Positions 1 through 14,835 of a stretch of DNA of 64,000 nucleotides are shown here, piece by piece. Position 1 is the first letter of the stretch. The number at the start of each line of letters is the position of its first letter. Source of the DNA: Zerene cesonia (lineage: Eukaryota; Arthropoda; Insecta; Lepidoptera; Pieridae). The stretch lies in contig NC_052107.1 of NCBI RefSeq assembly GCF_012273895.1, forward strand, positions 3,038,001 through 3,102,000, written 5' to 3'. A program made the translations under genes and the position numbers. The notes under the pieces are model-generated. The model made no database searches. It saw only the letters and a list, made by a program, of their open reading frames with translations, and had not been told where the DNA came from.

Positions 1-3000
1 CTCGCGAGTCGGATAAAATAAACCTTCTCTTCTAAAATTCCTTTATGAATGATGCTGAATAATATTATAATATATATAAATATTATAAATACGCAGATAA
101 CTTTAAGATTTAGTTTAAATTTTGTGTAGTACGAAAACTGAAATAAATATATTCTAAACATCGCGTCGGCCGAATTTCTCACTTTTTACATAACAATAAA
201 ATCAATATACTTATTTATTTTAAAGTAACAATTTATCCATTCATTTCAACAACACCTAATTTTAGTAACTTTTTCCTGAACCTGATACTGCCGCTTTTTA
301 TAATATTTTGCAAATCGAAATTATATAATTAAAGAAGTACGGGTGTATTAAATCCGCTATCAATAACAACTTCTTTTAAAGATCGTTTGCAATAGCTTAG
401 GAACTGCATGATCGTTACAATATTACTGTACTGCACTAATATATTGTATATTTTCCAAACAAATCTGCCTATAGGCTGCAAGTATTCATTAGGCCACAAA
501 GCATGTGTGAAACTTTGTTCGCTCCCAATACACGTCACAAGTTGCGGTTGAAATATTTATAAAGACCTTGGTTAGTTTTATAGAGGAAAATTCGCCTATT
601 TCGGAAGCGGATTATATTTCATCTCATTTGCATTTAAAAATAAACATTGCATAAAATTAAAAAAAAAATTCATCTCGTTCTGTGTTGAGATTTACTTCAT
701 CATAAACGTAAATAACTTTTGAAATGTAGGTAACTATAATGTAGGTAGGTGTTTGCAAGCAGTTATATTAAAGTATACATATTGTTATCGTTGAAGAATG
801 ATAAAGAATCATAAAGTGTGAAGGAATACACATCGTTAGAAAAAAAATCTTTCCTTATTACGTCCGTATTGTATGCATTTAAATCAAATACGTTTGTTTG
901 TGCCGTAGTGTGGAATCAAATGTGGCATAATAATTGACTGCAGTGGTAAACACAACTGCAGCACTGATCTTAGTATTAGCTCAAAGTATTATCAGTACAG
1001 TTTTGTTATATCGTAGGTAATAGCAAAATGCTTAAACAGAAGGATAAAAACATTTAAATCGAATAAAATTGGTAGCCGTCACCACATAGTAATATTATTG
1101 TGAATATTAATTTCTATAGTGTCTACCTGTCCCTTATCTTACCTTACTTTTGAATAAAAAATACATTCAAATATACGAAACATCAGCAATGTGTAGTACT
1201 GGCCTGTTACTGGGTTAAGAAATCTTTAATGTTAACGGAAGTTTTAATCTATCGAATAGTAAGTGAACAAAAAGGCAAACAAACAATCTCTCCTCTAATA
1301 GTATATTATAAAGATGTACCAACTGTTATCCTCTAATAAGTTACATTACAATTGGTTCTACGTACGTACGTGATTTCCCGTAATCCCTTTGTTACAACTA
1401 GTTTTAATTAGGGAAAACGCGGTAGTCATATTTATGAACAAAATTGACTTAAAAAATCAAACTTCTTCCAACAAAAGAATAGATCAATCTGATTTAAGTA
1501 TGAAAAAGAGGCTTAGAATTTTTCTGAAATAAAATCGATTCATAACCATGTTTAAATGATAATATAAATTAGACCTTAATTCAGTACTTAGGTACATGTT
1601 TGTTGAAACTGAAATATTTAGCTAATTAAATGAATTAAATGTTTTTAGCAATGTTATTGACATACTGTACTTTTATGTCAAAATATTTGCGGTAGTCAAT
1701 TACAAAATCGCGATGGCTTTTAATTAAAGGCATTAATTAAATTAATCTAATCGTACAAATTTTCGTCCGATAACCAATTTATGAATCCAAAATGATTGAT
1801 TTGTGTAGATAAAATAAATCTGTTTTACGTAAAATTAATAAAATAGATAATGCGATTAACTGAGATAATAATAACCATTAATAAGATATCGTGATCATCC
1901 TTGTCTATTTTTTCGGTAAATTTTTTTAGCAGGAAACGATTAAAAATGTATTTTTATACGGCTAAGATTTGTCGTACCTATTAACGAAAAATACGTTTAT
2001 ATTTACGTTATTTACAATATACGTTTATATACGTCTCTCGACAGAATATACGGTGTATACGAAAATCAAATTTACGTATACTTCAAGCGATATTATCAAA
2101 TGAGTTTAGCAAGTATGGAAATAGGAATATAATATCATGAATGAATATTGAATATGATAAGAATTGCTTGCTGTTAATGCTATCTATGAAAGGAGTGATT
2201 TCATTCAATATAATAGTTTGAAGTTATTAAACTACCTATTGTTTTTTATATAGATACTATAGTCTTAACCAACCAAAACAGTAATAGGAACGTCAGCACA
2301 GTAGTACTAATTCTATTAAATATTCCGTGGTAATACTAATATATACCTAGACGCGTGATCAGGTTCTATTCGATTTTGTATACAGTATACTCTCTCCACT
2401 GCAATGTTTTTTTGTTTTAACGGTTTAACGATGTCTGTGTAATGTGTATTGTTTATTCTTATTTACCGATCGTTGCAATTTATTTACGATGCCCTAATTC
2501 CAATGAGTTCTACAAAGGAAAATAAATTAAATAGTTTAAACTGACTTTACTCTATAAATGCAGTTTTTATGCTTTCAAATGCTTATCTGTTGTGTAAATA
2601 ATTACTTAACTATCATAATAACTACTGAAATACATTCTCACAAGCTCTGATGGAAGTAGCTCTATCAAAAGTAAATTTCAGTATTTTTTGTCAATTTTTG
2701 CTTTTCTATCGACATCCATGAAACACTTCTTAGAATATTATAAAAATAAATAAAACAAATTTTACATCAATAACAAAATTGCAATACATTTTTTTTTATT
2801 ATTACTTAAATGTTTAGTATAGCAATGTTTTAGTACAAAGTTCAATCTTGCTTTTTCTTCGATAAATAATGTTTTTGAACTGTAATGGGTATTAAACGTA
2901 AATAAATGGTCAAGTGCATATTAGGCACGGGTTAGCGCTTCTTGGGTATTTATTGTAGTTTTTTGTATTAAGTTTTATTGTTAAAGTACCAACAGTGGAT

Positions 3001-5894
3001 GTGCGGAAGGGCAGTGTGTCTTATGACTATATCAAAGAAGACTTTTGATTTCGATATATTTTACTAAATATAAAATTATCTTCTTAGAAACCGTTTTGAA
3101 CAGACCTCTTTAAATTCGGCAAAATTGTGTATTCTTTCTTCTCTTAATAACAACATGTAGTTCACATATTATTATAATTTAATAAATTTGGACTAGCATT
3201 TAAATTAAATTCTTGTATCAAAAAATAAAGGGTTAAAATAACGAACATAAGGTTCATTGTACTGTGCTCAAAAAGTTTTGTTTACACATATCAAGACAAG
3301 GAATAATCTAAAGTAGTCGTAAGTAAAACCCTCCCAAAATCTACATACATGAAGCATTACACATTGTTTGCATAAAGTTACGTAAATATTAAACGCATAT
3401 GGTGAACCAATATCACGTGTACGATTTTAAGTAGCTTGTAGTGAAACACGTGCGTGTCTCTTTTCATTAGATTATAAATACTGATTAAATCTCTATGTAA
3501 AAGTATAAATCTATAAATAACAACAATTATGGTACAATACTTTAAATTTATATGAAGTTAATGAAGACTATTAGGCATTGGTGATGGGGCCAAATAATTA
3601 TCATATTGTTATTCAATAAAGAAGCGATTAATTAATTATGATTATCTTTTAATTAAGCTCTCAGGACATTCATTCATACAATTAAATTTATGGGCCACCG
3701 ATTCAACGAAGTTGCTTGCTACGTAAATGTTAGTTTAATGATGAGGGATTATAATAAATCCATGAAGTTTCAAGTTATAAGATATACAAAACATTGGAGT
3801 TAGATGAGTAAAGGGGACGAAATCAATAAATGGATCTGGTGCTTGAAATTTAATTTAGAAAATAAGCTACAGTGGTGAGTGGGGTGTCAAATGGAAGAGT
3901 TTGATAATTGATTTGAACTTCGTACAAGGAAAAAAATCGATATCCGTAGAAATCGGTTCATTACGAGATTCCTGAGTATCAGGAATTTTTATTAGAATTT
4001 AAGAGACAAACGGGAATTGTGAAACATAAATATAATTACTCAGTTAGAAAAAAATAAAATTAACCAACTACGAACAAATATAACTAAATATAACTTTTGT
4101 CATATTTTCTCATTATTTTTTTCTGGAGTTGCTCTTAATAGCTTATTACGTACGGAACCCATGTCACAGATTACTAAAAAAATAATACGTTACCTTTCGC
4201 GAATCTTTTTTACTTTGGAGGCATGGACCGATTTTTTTATTTTGAGGCAATTGAATAATATAAGATGGATTTTTGTCGTCTTATCTTTTGAGCTATCTCA
4301 CACAAGATACCAAATGTACAGGAAATATGGTGCCAATAATACGATCTGACGGTAGAGTTACTGACGGCGGTGTAATCGTAACCCAATTCGGATACCAAAG
4401 CTTGGTTTATTCCTACTGTAAAAATAAACGAGATGTTGAAGTTATTTATTCAGGTAGGTAGATTTAATTAAATAATGTGTGATTGCTGCACTCTTGCGCT
4501 AATGAATAATACATTATACTAACATTAAACATTTTTATTATATTTGTAATTTGATTTTGTATTTGCTATATGTAAAAATAATAAGCAACTATCAATGTTC
4601 GGTATTTGGTTTAACATTCCAAAATTCATAATTTATAATACACAAACAAAATAAATATTAAAATAAGATCAGACTTTACATACACACAACGTGTTTATTT
4701 CAATAGCGATTGTGAAAACTTCCAGAATTATTTTAAAGTTACTTCTTGTGAATGTTCACAAACATCGTTATCTGTTGGTTCTGGTATAAACAGCAAATTC
4801 AACTTCAAGTTGTTTCATATCAATATTGCGAGATGAAAGGATATGGCATCAGAAAATTGAGTTTGTTGCAAATTGTATCACTCTGATATGTATGTTACTA
4901 CAATAGAATTCGTACATGTGTGGTATTATAATAGACAGGTACAAGTTCCAAGAAAACTTTTACAAATAACAGTTATGTGTATCTCACATCCTTACTAATA
5001 TTACAGTCTAATAATATAAACGCGAAAGTGTCTTTGTTTGTACTTCTTTCACGTCGCAACGGAGATCTTTATGATTTCTGTATATGGAGATAGTTAATAA
5101 GGATACAGTTACATATTGTATTAAGGAAGTAAATAAAAAAGTTCACCCAAAGTAGATGTAATAAATTATCTGTGGCCAAAGTTTTGTCGAAACTATTTTA
5201 TCGTATAAATAATGAGAAAATGAATCGAAGGCAATTCGATTTAACTCTTTACGATACCAAGGAGGTTCTATGTATGTTTTACATACTTACCTTATTACAT
5301 ATTGTCTACTGCTTACTTGGCTTGGTTAGCATCGAATAGAAATAGATGAGTGGGTAGCGCTTATTGTAAATATATTACGTAATTTAACTTTCGCTTCTAA
5401 GAAGTTTGAAGTTGGTTAAATTTTTGTAATTTTTTTTTCTGTATTTGAATTTATGCTCGTATAATTATTATATTTATTTATCTTAACGTTCCAAACACTA
5501 CAGCGAGCGTTGTCACGAGAGGACAGAATGATAAATAATATAATGAATAAATCGTGCTTAAATCTGTTCCTTAACTTGGATTATGGCAATGGGTTGTTTT
5601 GGTTTCTTCCAAAAGCACAGAGCTACTGACCGTTTCAGATATTCGTAAATATTACACATATGTAAATTCGACAAGGACCAAACATAATATCTAACATGTC
5701 TTTTCAAATATTGTTCCTGAAAAAGTCTAAGAGTGAAAAAGAATTAAAAACTGCAATAAGTGTATACTTAAACATTATATAATTATTGTATAAATATTAT
5801 TTATATAATTGATAGTTAATTAATTAATGATTAATAACAATTTTAAAAAACCGTAAATTATTCGAATGAATATCTGATGAGAAAATCACACCAA
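1..5894. other. No recognisable gene; AT-rich non-coding DNA
   Basis: Only short AT-rich open frames without domain-like patterns. A fragment at about 4990-5100 (TCCTTACTAATATTA, then AACGCGAAAGTGTCTTTG) resembles the 5' end of lepidopteran interspersed repeats but is disrupted. Confidence 0.6.
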
Positions 5895-6100
5895 TCCTAC
5901 TAATATTATAAATGTGAAAGTTTGTTTGTTTGGATGTTTATTCGTCAATCACACTGAAACTACTGAACGGATTTTGATGAAATTTGGTATACAGAGAGTA
6001 TGAGCTGACTTGGGTGATAGGACACTTTTTATCCCGATTGAAAGCTCCCTTGAGATCTAGAACGGGAATCTAGATATCCGGGCGGAGACAGGACGACCGT
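5895..6100 (+). mobile_element. Non-autonomous Helitron-like fragment (Lep1-type 5' end)
   Basis: Begins TCCTACTAATATTATAAATG, followed by a GTTTGTTTG-rich segment and gaaatttggta. A weak GC-rich segment (atccgggcggagacagg) stands where the 3' hairpin would be, but no CTAG end is preserved, so the 3' boundary is approximate. Confidence 0.65.
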
Positions 6101-7829
6101 CTAATAATTTATAATTCTATATTGTTCGTGATCTCTACTACTTACTAAAAAAAATCCAGCCAATGATTAAAGATAAAAGCACAATGAAGAAAAAACATAC
6201 GAACTTTGACGTACTTTTTAAACAAACACAAAGTAATGAATCAATTTTCTTAAACTTGATGTAACAGTTATAAATATTTATTTTCCTATTTAAAAATATT
6301 CCTCTTACTAACTAGCTTTTGCCCGCGGTTTCGCACGCCTTAAATTCGCAGTATGACCTCGAGCTGTGTCATTACAACGCGCTTTGCGTGGAACCTATTT
6401 CTATTAAATTTTTAAATAAATGAAACACAACGGCTAACTTAACCCATTTACATGACCATTTCACAATTATTTCAAATTGTATATTATTATTGTGTTGTAT
6501 CGTTAAATAATAATAATTAAATTTGTATGCTACGAATCACAATTTCTCGACAAATTTTTATCACGTGGGAAACTATTCCGCGAGATTACATTTTTTTTAT
6601 GCTTGATATCTAATCACGCTTAATCATTAACAGGAAAATAACTTTAATAATCGAAATAATAATAAAAGTAAATTAGATAAATCAATATATTTAGATACTG
6701 AAGGATATTGACCTGGTCGACCAGTGACGTCATCGAAACAATGCTGTTATAATATTCGAGTCATTTATCAGTGAGTGGCCCTCAAAAGGCGGCCCAAAAA
6801 ATACCTTTCATGATGTGACGTGTTCAATGTTCATACCACCGTTAGGGACGACTTTCATCGTAAATAATATTTTATCTAACTAGGTGATCTTATTGCTTTG
6901 ATGAGAACTTAAGGCTTGTTCATGAAAGTTACATTACTTACAATTTATCTTCAGTCATCCGCAAAATGGATGTTTTCTTCCGAAATCCTTTATCGATTCC
7001 TAAGCTGGCTCAGCTTATTGAGTGGCTTTGAATTACTTTCCGTATCCATTTCTTCACATTATCACCTCAATAACTTATTAAATGTTTTGATACTTTGATA
7101 AGTTAGGCCTTTGTCAGTACAGTTACGTTTATATCTCAATTTATTCATTCAATTCTAGAAATATCTGCTCGCCCCGATCCCAAAGGTTAAAATGGGATCT
7201 TATTGCTAAGTTTCGCTGTCTGTCTGTATATCCAGCCGTTTTTCACATCTCATGAATCGAGAAATCGATAATAATTCTAAGGTAATTGTTATTATTATGT
7301 AGATGTATTTCAGTTGCCGCTATAACACCTTTTCTGGGATTTGAGAGGCTCCACTGGCTGGTGGGCCGGCTGTTCGGTGTAACTTTTACATCTTTTTTCA
7401 GATAGATAATGTTAATTATATAGGTACCATTATCATTATCTTTTGTCTTTTATAAAAATTCATCATACAGAAATGCCACGTAAAAAAACAAGAAGTTTCC
7501 ACACTCTTTAAAACTAAACACTTCAGTTGGAAATGAGTTAAATATATCTCAATTTCGTCCATAACGAATATGCGTATATCAAACAAATTCTTTGTGTTGA
7601 AAACACGTGATCAAAGCTTTGCATGCCGCAGAATGAAATTGTTATTTCGTAATATCGAATTGTCTGTCGAATATGAGCGATATTAGAAACACATTTTCAC
7701 CAATTTCGTGTCAAGGGAAATTTAACACAAATACAAACACAATATATATAACTTTGATTCAAAAATCTAAAAAGTAAGTGGTTAGTATTTTCTTGTGTTT
7801 GATTTTACGCGTGTATTGTACATTTAAAA
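6101..7829. other. No recognisable gene
   Basis: AT-rich non-coding DNA. A short piece at about 6315-6345 (tagcttttgcccgcggtttcg) looks like an orphan repeat end, and 7165-7270 (gtctgtctgtatatccagccg) resembles a lepidopteran repeat fragment. No exon was found. Confidence 0.5.
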
Positions 7830-7947
7830 ATTAAAGAGTTTTTAACGGATTTAAAACGAAAGTTAATTTATTCATTAACATTCGAACGGTCCGCTTGAAT
7901 AATATAATGGATAAATCGCATTTAAAATCCGTTAAAAAGTCTTTAAT
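7830..7947. repeat. MITE-like element with imperfect terminal inverted repeats
   Basis: The left end ATTAAAGAGTTTTTAACGG (continuing to about 7855) and the right end (about 7920-7947) are inverted copies with one or two mismatches and an indel, about 65 bp apart. No clear target-site duplication. Confidence 0.55.
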
Positions 7948-10474
7948 TAGTAAATGGATTTTTGAAAGTTAAAAGCGAAGGTTTGTGAAAAATGTGAACA
8001 GAAATAAAGATCATGCTACATTATTATATTGCTTTTAAGAACAGTTTTGTAATATTTATAATTTTATTTGTAGAGGCGAGATCCAATTTTTGTAACAATT
8101 TTTCACTATTTTATTATTATTTTATATTATATTTATTATTTTATATCTAATCATCGTTATAGTTTAAATGGGATGGCGTGGTTATTCGGTAAGTATCTAA
8201 TATAATAGTTGAAAGCGTTTATAGGGACGATTTGAATGAGTCTAGCTGTGTCTCAATGGGTATGTACGTATTGATTAGAGAAATTAAACGTTCGTAGAAG
8301 CTGTGCGTCACCAAAAATTTCGTTGGTATGTAAAGAAAGGAAATGCGAAATTGCGATTTAATTTATTTCCTCACATACTGTACTATTTTTATTTACCATG
8401 ATCATTATCATATTGCTTTGGCTTTAAATGTATAAGTAGAGATTAGAGCAAAAATTGTTTCACATCGGATTTATTTCCCTGAAATTGAATGAATAATATA
8501 TTAGTATATATACACAATATTTCTTTATAAGTAGAGGATAAATCTGTCAAGTATGCGAAAGCTTCACATTCTTCTGACATTAATATGGCATCTACATGAT
8601 GCCTTAGAATAATTCGCATTTTGCATCATTTTATTGGAGCAAATTAAAGCGCAATAATATTATTGAATATTTTGTAAATCTAACTTGAATTGAAAAAAAT
8701 AATGCCTTTATATATATGGTTAATATCTCAATTTAATTATGTTAATTTTTTCCATAAAACCTCCGTTTTGATATAGCAAGCTAATATTGTATAAGCCTGT
8801 ATTTAGTAACATTTCTTACTTTGTATTGGTACGTCTTGGTAGAAAGAAATGCATCTTGACAACTTTTCTAATTAAAAGCACTTTTCTAACGTAGATGGAT
8901 GCTTTTTCGAAGTACATGCAGCAACTCCACCCCACTCAATGTATTTCGATGAAATTTGTAATGCAGATTCTTTGAATTGGTTTAACATATCGGATAATTT
9001 AAACGACGTTTAATATGCACTGTCTATTGATATAAGAACAATTTGATCTTTACTTTTAAGAAAATAAAGCCGAAATAAACAAACGAACAAAAGTTAAACA
9101 AATGATAGAAACATGCCCATTATTTCATGAAGATTGCGACGTTAACGGTCTTCTGATGGGCCACTAATTGAAAACAATAACATGACATGTCTATTTTCTC
9201 GCCCGCCGTCATCTATTTTCTTCGGCATTATCGTCGAACGTCGCTCATGGCTTCCAATACGAAAGACTCGCACACTATGTCTCGTAATGATAATTGTTTT
9301 CTTAATTTATTTGGGGATTCGTATTTTTATGATAAAAATTAAATGAGCGGTTTATGTGTTAAATCATATATTTATATATAATTTTTATAGCGTAATATAT
9401 ATATATATATATATATTATTTCCAAAATATATAAATCTATCGTTTGGTATATTAATTATTATTAAAATATTATAGGTTGTGGTTTATTCGTTGCGTTGCG
9501 TCTACCAAGATTTTTTTTCATTACAAATAACGTAAAAAACCAATTGTCGCCAATTTGCACGAATAACTTAAGCTACAAGAGCTAAATATGGTAAAGCTCC
9601 AATTGTTTTCCTATTTTGGTGTCTATCAAACTGTTACACATTATTTTTTTACGTGACTCATGTCTTATAAGGCTCTGTGCTATTGTTTTATTGTCCGCAC
9701 AAATTTTGGTTGGACGTATTAACTGTTGGTAATGACCTTGTGCATCATTAAATGTATTTGCATTAAATATTAAAAATAGTTATGAAGATTTTTGTTAAAG
9801 TAAATGAAAGACCGCGAAAGTCGGCCAATTTAAACAACTAAACTATGTTGGTGAAAGAAAGAAGAGTAATTATTTATTTATTGTATTGTGTATATTTGTT
9901 ATTATTATATATAGTATTGTGTTGTTGTGGGTACTGGGTGACGATATGACTTGCTTTGATTCAATTGCTAGTATTAAGATTTAGTTATTTATCCTACAAT
10001 CTCAAATATAGTCTGGACACAAGTTATTCCTCTATGTAGGCTATATGCAGCTCTAATAACACGAAAATAAGCAATTAAATTAAACACCAATGGATTAAAT
10101 TGCATGTTGCCATCCAAGTGAAGAAAGTAGTATTTCACCTAGTTATATAATAAATTATATTTGTGTAAAAGAAGGTATATAATAAATATGTATTTTATTT
10201 ATGGTAATATAATGTACTTATAATGTACTTATAATAACAATATGTAGACGATACGTTTCCTGAATAAGTTTAAATAAAAAATAGAAACATCATTTGAAAG
10301 TTTATGCATGGTTGAATTAGTCGGTATCGATAAAAGTTTTTTACAACTAAAAGTAATTTTTGTACAAAATTTTGTTCCATATTTTTAAAGTTCGACCATT
10401 TTTTTCTGTTTTTAAGTGTTTATGTATTGGTTTTCTGAATTTCATATTTTGATTGAAGTTACGAATGAAATTAG
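7948..10474. other. No recognisable gene
   Basis: AT-rich non-coding DNA. It holds a simple (AT)11 run at 9395-9416 and an imperfect tandem of ataatgtactt near 10208-10230. Confidence 0.5.
9395..9416. repeat. (AT)11 microsatellite
   Basis: Uninterrupted AT dinucleotide run of 22 bases; could vary in length between individuals. Confidence 0.95.
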
Positions 10475-10700
10475 TATTTTTTTATGTCACCGTCGGCAAT
10501 GGAGTGGGTGGGTCACCTGTTGGTAAGCACTACCACTGCCCATTAAAATTTTTAGAGGCGTAAGGTCTAGGAAAGGATTGACGTGAGGAATAAAGGAAAG
10601 ATGGGGAAGGGTAAGGGAAAGGATATGGGGCCTGGGTATATCTAGCTGACCAGACCTTGGGGAATAGCCTCTTTGGTACATTATTATAATATCTCTTAAT
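10475..10700 (-). mobile_element. Short interspersed retroelement, - orientation (same family as 38580-38762)
   Basis: Reads as poly(T) then ATGTCA at its left side. It contains a segment with gtgggtgggtcacctgttgg, then taagcactaccactgccca and agaggcgtaaggtct, and a purine-rich aaggaaagatggggaaggg tract. On the opposite strand this is a pyrimidine tract, a conserved core and a GACATAAAAAAA end, as at 38580-38762. It resembles Metulj-type lepidopteran SINEs, but I am not certain of the family name. Confidence 0.65.
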
Positions 10701-13700
10701 TGGTGTATGTATGTAGAAGCATTGCAGATTATAACACATATTACAGACACAAATTCGCGCTATTTCTGTGAAAAAGTTTTTTGTTACTTGAAATTCGAAC
10801 TTTTGTAATATTTTTATGTAGCCTTCAAGTTCATGTTTCAAAATTGTGCAGTCATTGTCATCATTGCGTGGTTATCAAACATTAATATAAGCTTAAAGCT
10901 CGTACTTGTCGTCTAAATACTACTTTTAGTTAACATAAGTCTGAAAAAGTGAATACCTATAAAATAACCGCACGCAAACGTAGTCAGAAGGTGAAAATAA
11001 CAAAGTGAAACTTCTGATTATGTCTTGCAGTAAAACGTCATGATAACACGAAATTTTAGGAAAATAACTGGCTGATGTAATCTTCATGGACACTATATTA
11101 ATTGCTGTTATAAATTGATACAGCAATGAGACAAGCGATGGTTCAAATTTCTGAAGGGGTTATTTCCACGCCCTCAAAAATACTCGTGTATTTCAATATA
11201 TTACCAACACGTTATTAACATCTGAAAGAAATTTAACTTTACTTAAACATTGTTAATGTTTTCGTATAACTTAAAACATATAACATATTGAATAATAATT
11301 GTTCAGCGATTATACGTAAATTTTTCTACAAAATAAATATTAAAATTTTAATGTGAGCGGTTGAAAGCAACACTAGTTTATATTGCTTTCAAACTTTATT
11401 CAGTGTAAAGAAATCTTATATAAGAAGGAAATTAAATTTACTTGGAAAACTGTAATATCTTCAGAAAAGTGCAATAAACGAAGGTTTTGTTTTTCTTTGC
11501 AGTTGGTGATCCGGCACCTAAGAGATTGAAGGCAATTAATCGATCAATATTTTAGATATCATATAACTTAAAATCAAAACCCGCTCTTCACTATCTGTAT
11601 CACAGATAAAAAATACTACAACAGTATGCAATGTACGGAGTAATATACTGCAAAAAAATATATATAAAAGATTAAAAACTTATATTGCGACAATTGAAAT
11701 CATGTTGAAAATCGAAGTAAATTCAAAATGCATTCACAGCAGGCGCTGACATATAGGATAGATCAGTATCACGTTCGTAGGTGATAGGAAATTCGCTTAG
11801 CACATTTCCCTTCGACATCACAATACCTCTCACTTCAATTCAGTGATCAGGAGATTCAAGAACGGATTACATTTCCTAACTAGTTTGTATATCAGAGCGT
11901 AAAATGTAGAATCATTTATAAAGAAGCTTACTTTTGAAATTTATCTATGGATATTCACACTATTTGTAACGTATTTCTACGAAGAGACATTTTCTTGAAT
12001 TTAAATAGTTATACAAATAGAAAAGATGGGGTAAATAGTGGAAACTTTCTTCACTCTTGATTAAATTTCTTGTAGCGATATAAATACGAACTCATGCTCA
12101 ATAAAGACGCCTCAAAATGTAATCCATTAACTTGGACAATTTAGCTAATGCTCGGTTTGTGCCTATTCAAATTTATTGGGTACTACTCCATACAATTATA
12201 AACCTAGATAATATTAAATAATTTTGAATTTCTTATAGCTTAATAGAAATATAAAAATGTATTTTAACTATCAGTTCGCCCCAATTACACCCGTGGTACA
12301 AATATATCCTACATCAGTCGGGGATCACGTGCATGTCCAAGGGTAAAAGATTTTTTTGAAATCCAGTTCCTGATATTAGGACGATCAAAAAAGCGAACGT
12401 TTCAGCTTTTAATTATAAGTAATCAGTTTTTTTTTTATATTTATAACATAATTAAAACAATAAAACTAGATTTTGTTTGAATTGTTATTTAAACGTATCT
12501 CCTCAAAATTCAGCAACACTTCGTTATAGTAATACTTTCATGGAATTCATTATATCATACTTAACTATATTTTTGTAATTTCCATTTATGATGACTGATT
12601 TTTTCTAACTTACGTACAGGCAACTGAAAAGCTCGTGCAAACAGAGGGATTGAAATACCTATTTACATAACGTTAATAACTCTATCATGTAGTTCTTTAA
12701 AATGCGTTATTTAAACTGCATTTGAAATCGAATTTTTTTCTTTAAATACTTCAATATTGCTTATATTGGTTTACATTTTTTCAGAAATTTTTTTCAGTAG
12801 AAGAAAACAAATTTATCCGTTGTTATATTCACATTACAAGTTGAACGACTCAACGCGTTACTTTATCACCTTTCTCGTTAATTCCAGTGTCTGCTGAATA
12901 ATAAGCTTGTAGAGAACGTTGGCTACTTTTACGTGATTTCATTGGAGTAGCATGACGATAAAGTAGAAATGTGTCATAAATTTTAAGTCACGCCAATGCA
13001 GACGACCATATCATTTTATTCTTCTAGATTTCGGAATTTATTATGCAATGTTATTTCTTTAATTTTAACCTACCTCTAGTAAATACATTAATCAATCTTA
13101 TTTGATAAAACTTATCTCTCTCGAGCTATGACTGCACTTTGAAAGTATTTACTTAATAGAAGAGCTGTCTTAGCCTCGTAGATGTATTCAATTAGTTCTT
13201 TTACTAGATATTCAGAGTCCAGGCTAAACCAATAATCTCACCATAAGAAGCAAATAAGAAATACATAAATCTTTTTAATTTAAAGAGATTACTTACCCGA
13301 AATAAGACCAATAGATACTACCAAGATTTTATGGAGATAACCTCTTGAAATCCTTTTGTAGTGTATCTTTTATTCAACAACTTATCATGTGAGATCGAGT
13401 GCAATGAGCCTTAGATACCCCATCTTTAATAGGGTACACTGTACCGCGATAAAACTGAAGGAGTAATAGAAATAGCTTTCATAATCAAAGTTTTATCCAT
13501 TTGATAATAGCAAGTACAATATAAATATATTATGTGGGGAATTTTACTCGAATATAAAACTTATTCTTTGTGTCAACATTTGGCTAAATGGGGTATTCTA
13601 GTTCTTTGTTATTTTTGCATATAAATATTACTTAGATAATATTATAAAATTTGTCTTAATGCCAATATCATTACGTAGGTACCTATACCTGTCGTGTATC

Positions 13701-14629
13701 TAAATATTAACATACAACGCATTACGTATATCACTTAAATTTGGATTTCTTTATTTCAGTAAAAGATAATTTAAGTTAATAATGACGATCTAAAATATGA
13801 AATAACAAGATTTTTAAACATGTGATATTTTATCATACAGCAATTTTAAAATGGCTAATATTCATAAGCTTCTCAATATCGAAGATGGATTTTATAAAAG
13901 TATTTTTAGATCACACGTAATATCTGCTATACCATATAACATTTTCAGCTGATATTTTCTTTACAAATAGTATATGTTTTACGCTATTCAGGAATCTTAT
14001 TAGAATAAAAAGTAGCAGAAGTAAGAAAATCGTCAATCGAAAGTGGAAGACATGAAGCCAGTGCATTTGTTTTTTGAGTCTGGTATTATATTATTATATT
14101 ATGTTGCTTTCAATGCGTTATAGGAAATACAATGCAAATAAACTGCAATTGGTTGATATCACAATCAGTTGCGGATAAGCCCTCCTCCTCTTCGAAGAAT
14201 AGTTGATATCTGTTAATATAAACTGTCAGTGATATATGTTTACATGCAAAAACGTAATGTCCTTTCGCTTTTATTATAGTCAAAGTGAATAGCTTTCATT
14301 TAAATAACTAAGGTTTTCTCTCTGATACTTTAAACAACTACCTCAGTCACGTTAACTCCGCTATAGCAAACAACATTAAATGTTCAAACTTCATTTCGAT
14401 CAGCACTAGAGTGCTAAAGTCTTTGCATAACTTACACAGTTTCCTCATATTTGCAGTTAGTCGCTCTGGAAATATCACTCCACTTAGACGTAACTTGAAT
14501 AATACAATGGTATTATGATATTAATGAGACTTGAGTATGCTCAATGCTAACCTATGTCGGAAAATTGGGACCACTACAGTAGTGCGATTAAGAGTTATAT
14601 TCAATTAATTTAAACTTGCCTAGTGCCCA
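10701..14629. other. No recognisable gene
   Basis: AT-rich non-coding DNA with no exon-like segment on either strand. Confidence 0.5.
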
Positions 14630-14835
14630 AATTTACCGCCTCCTTGGTACAGTGGCAAACGCGTGAGCGTAGAACCGAGAGGTCCTGGATTCGATTCCCG
14701 GTGGGGACAATAAAAAAAATGTCTCGGTCTGGCAGGACACAGAAGGCTGATCACCTACTTGTCCATAAAGAAAATCGATCAGTGAAACAGATGTATATCA
14801 TCTGGCCCATACCCCAGTAGGGGACACGGGACTTC
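14630..14835 (+). mobile_element. tRNA-derived SINE (family A, best copy)
   Basis: The tRNA-like head carries an A-box-like TGGTACAGTGG and a B-box-like GGATTCGATTCCC, followed by an A-rich linker. The body contains gtctcggtctggcaggacac, a tccataaagaaaatcgatca segment and a terminal cccagtaggggacacgggac. Two more diverged copies occur in this window. Confidence 0.75.

Noticed and set aside
10487..10841. Open frames of 87 and 103 codons, - strand
   Set aside because: They overlap an interspersed retroelement; the frames are by-products of its purine-rich tract.
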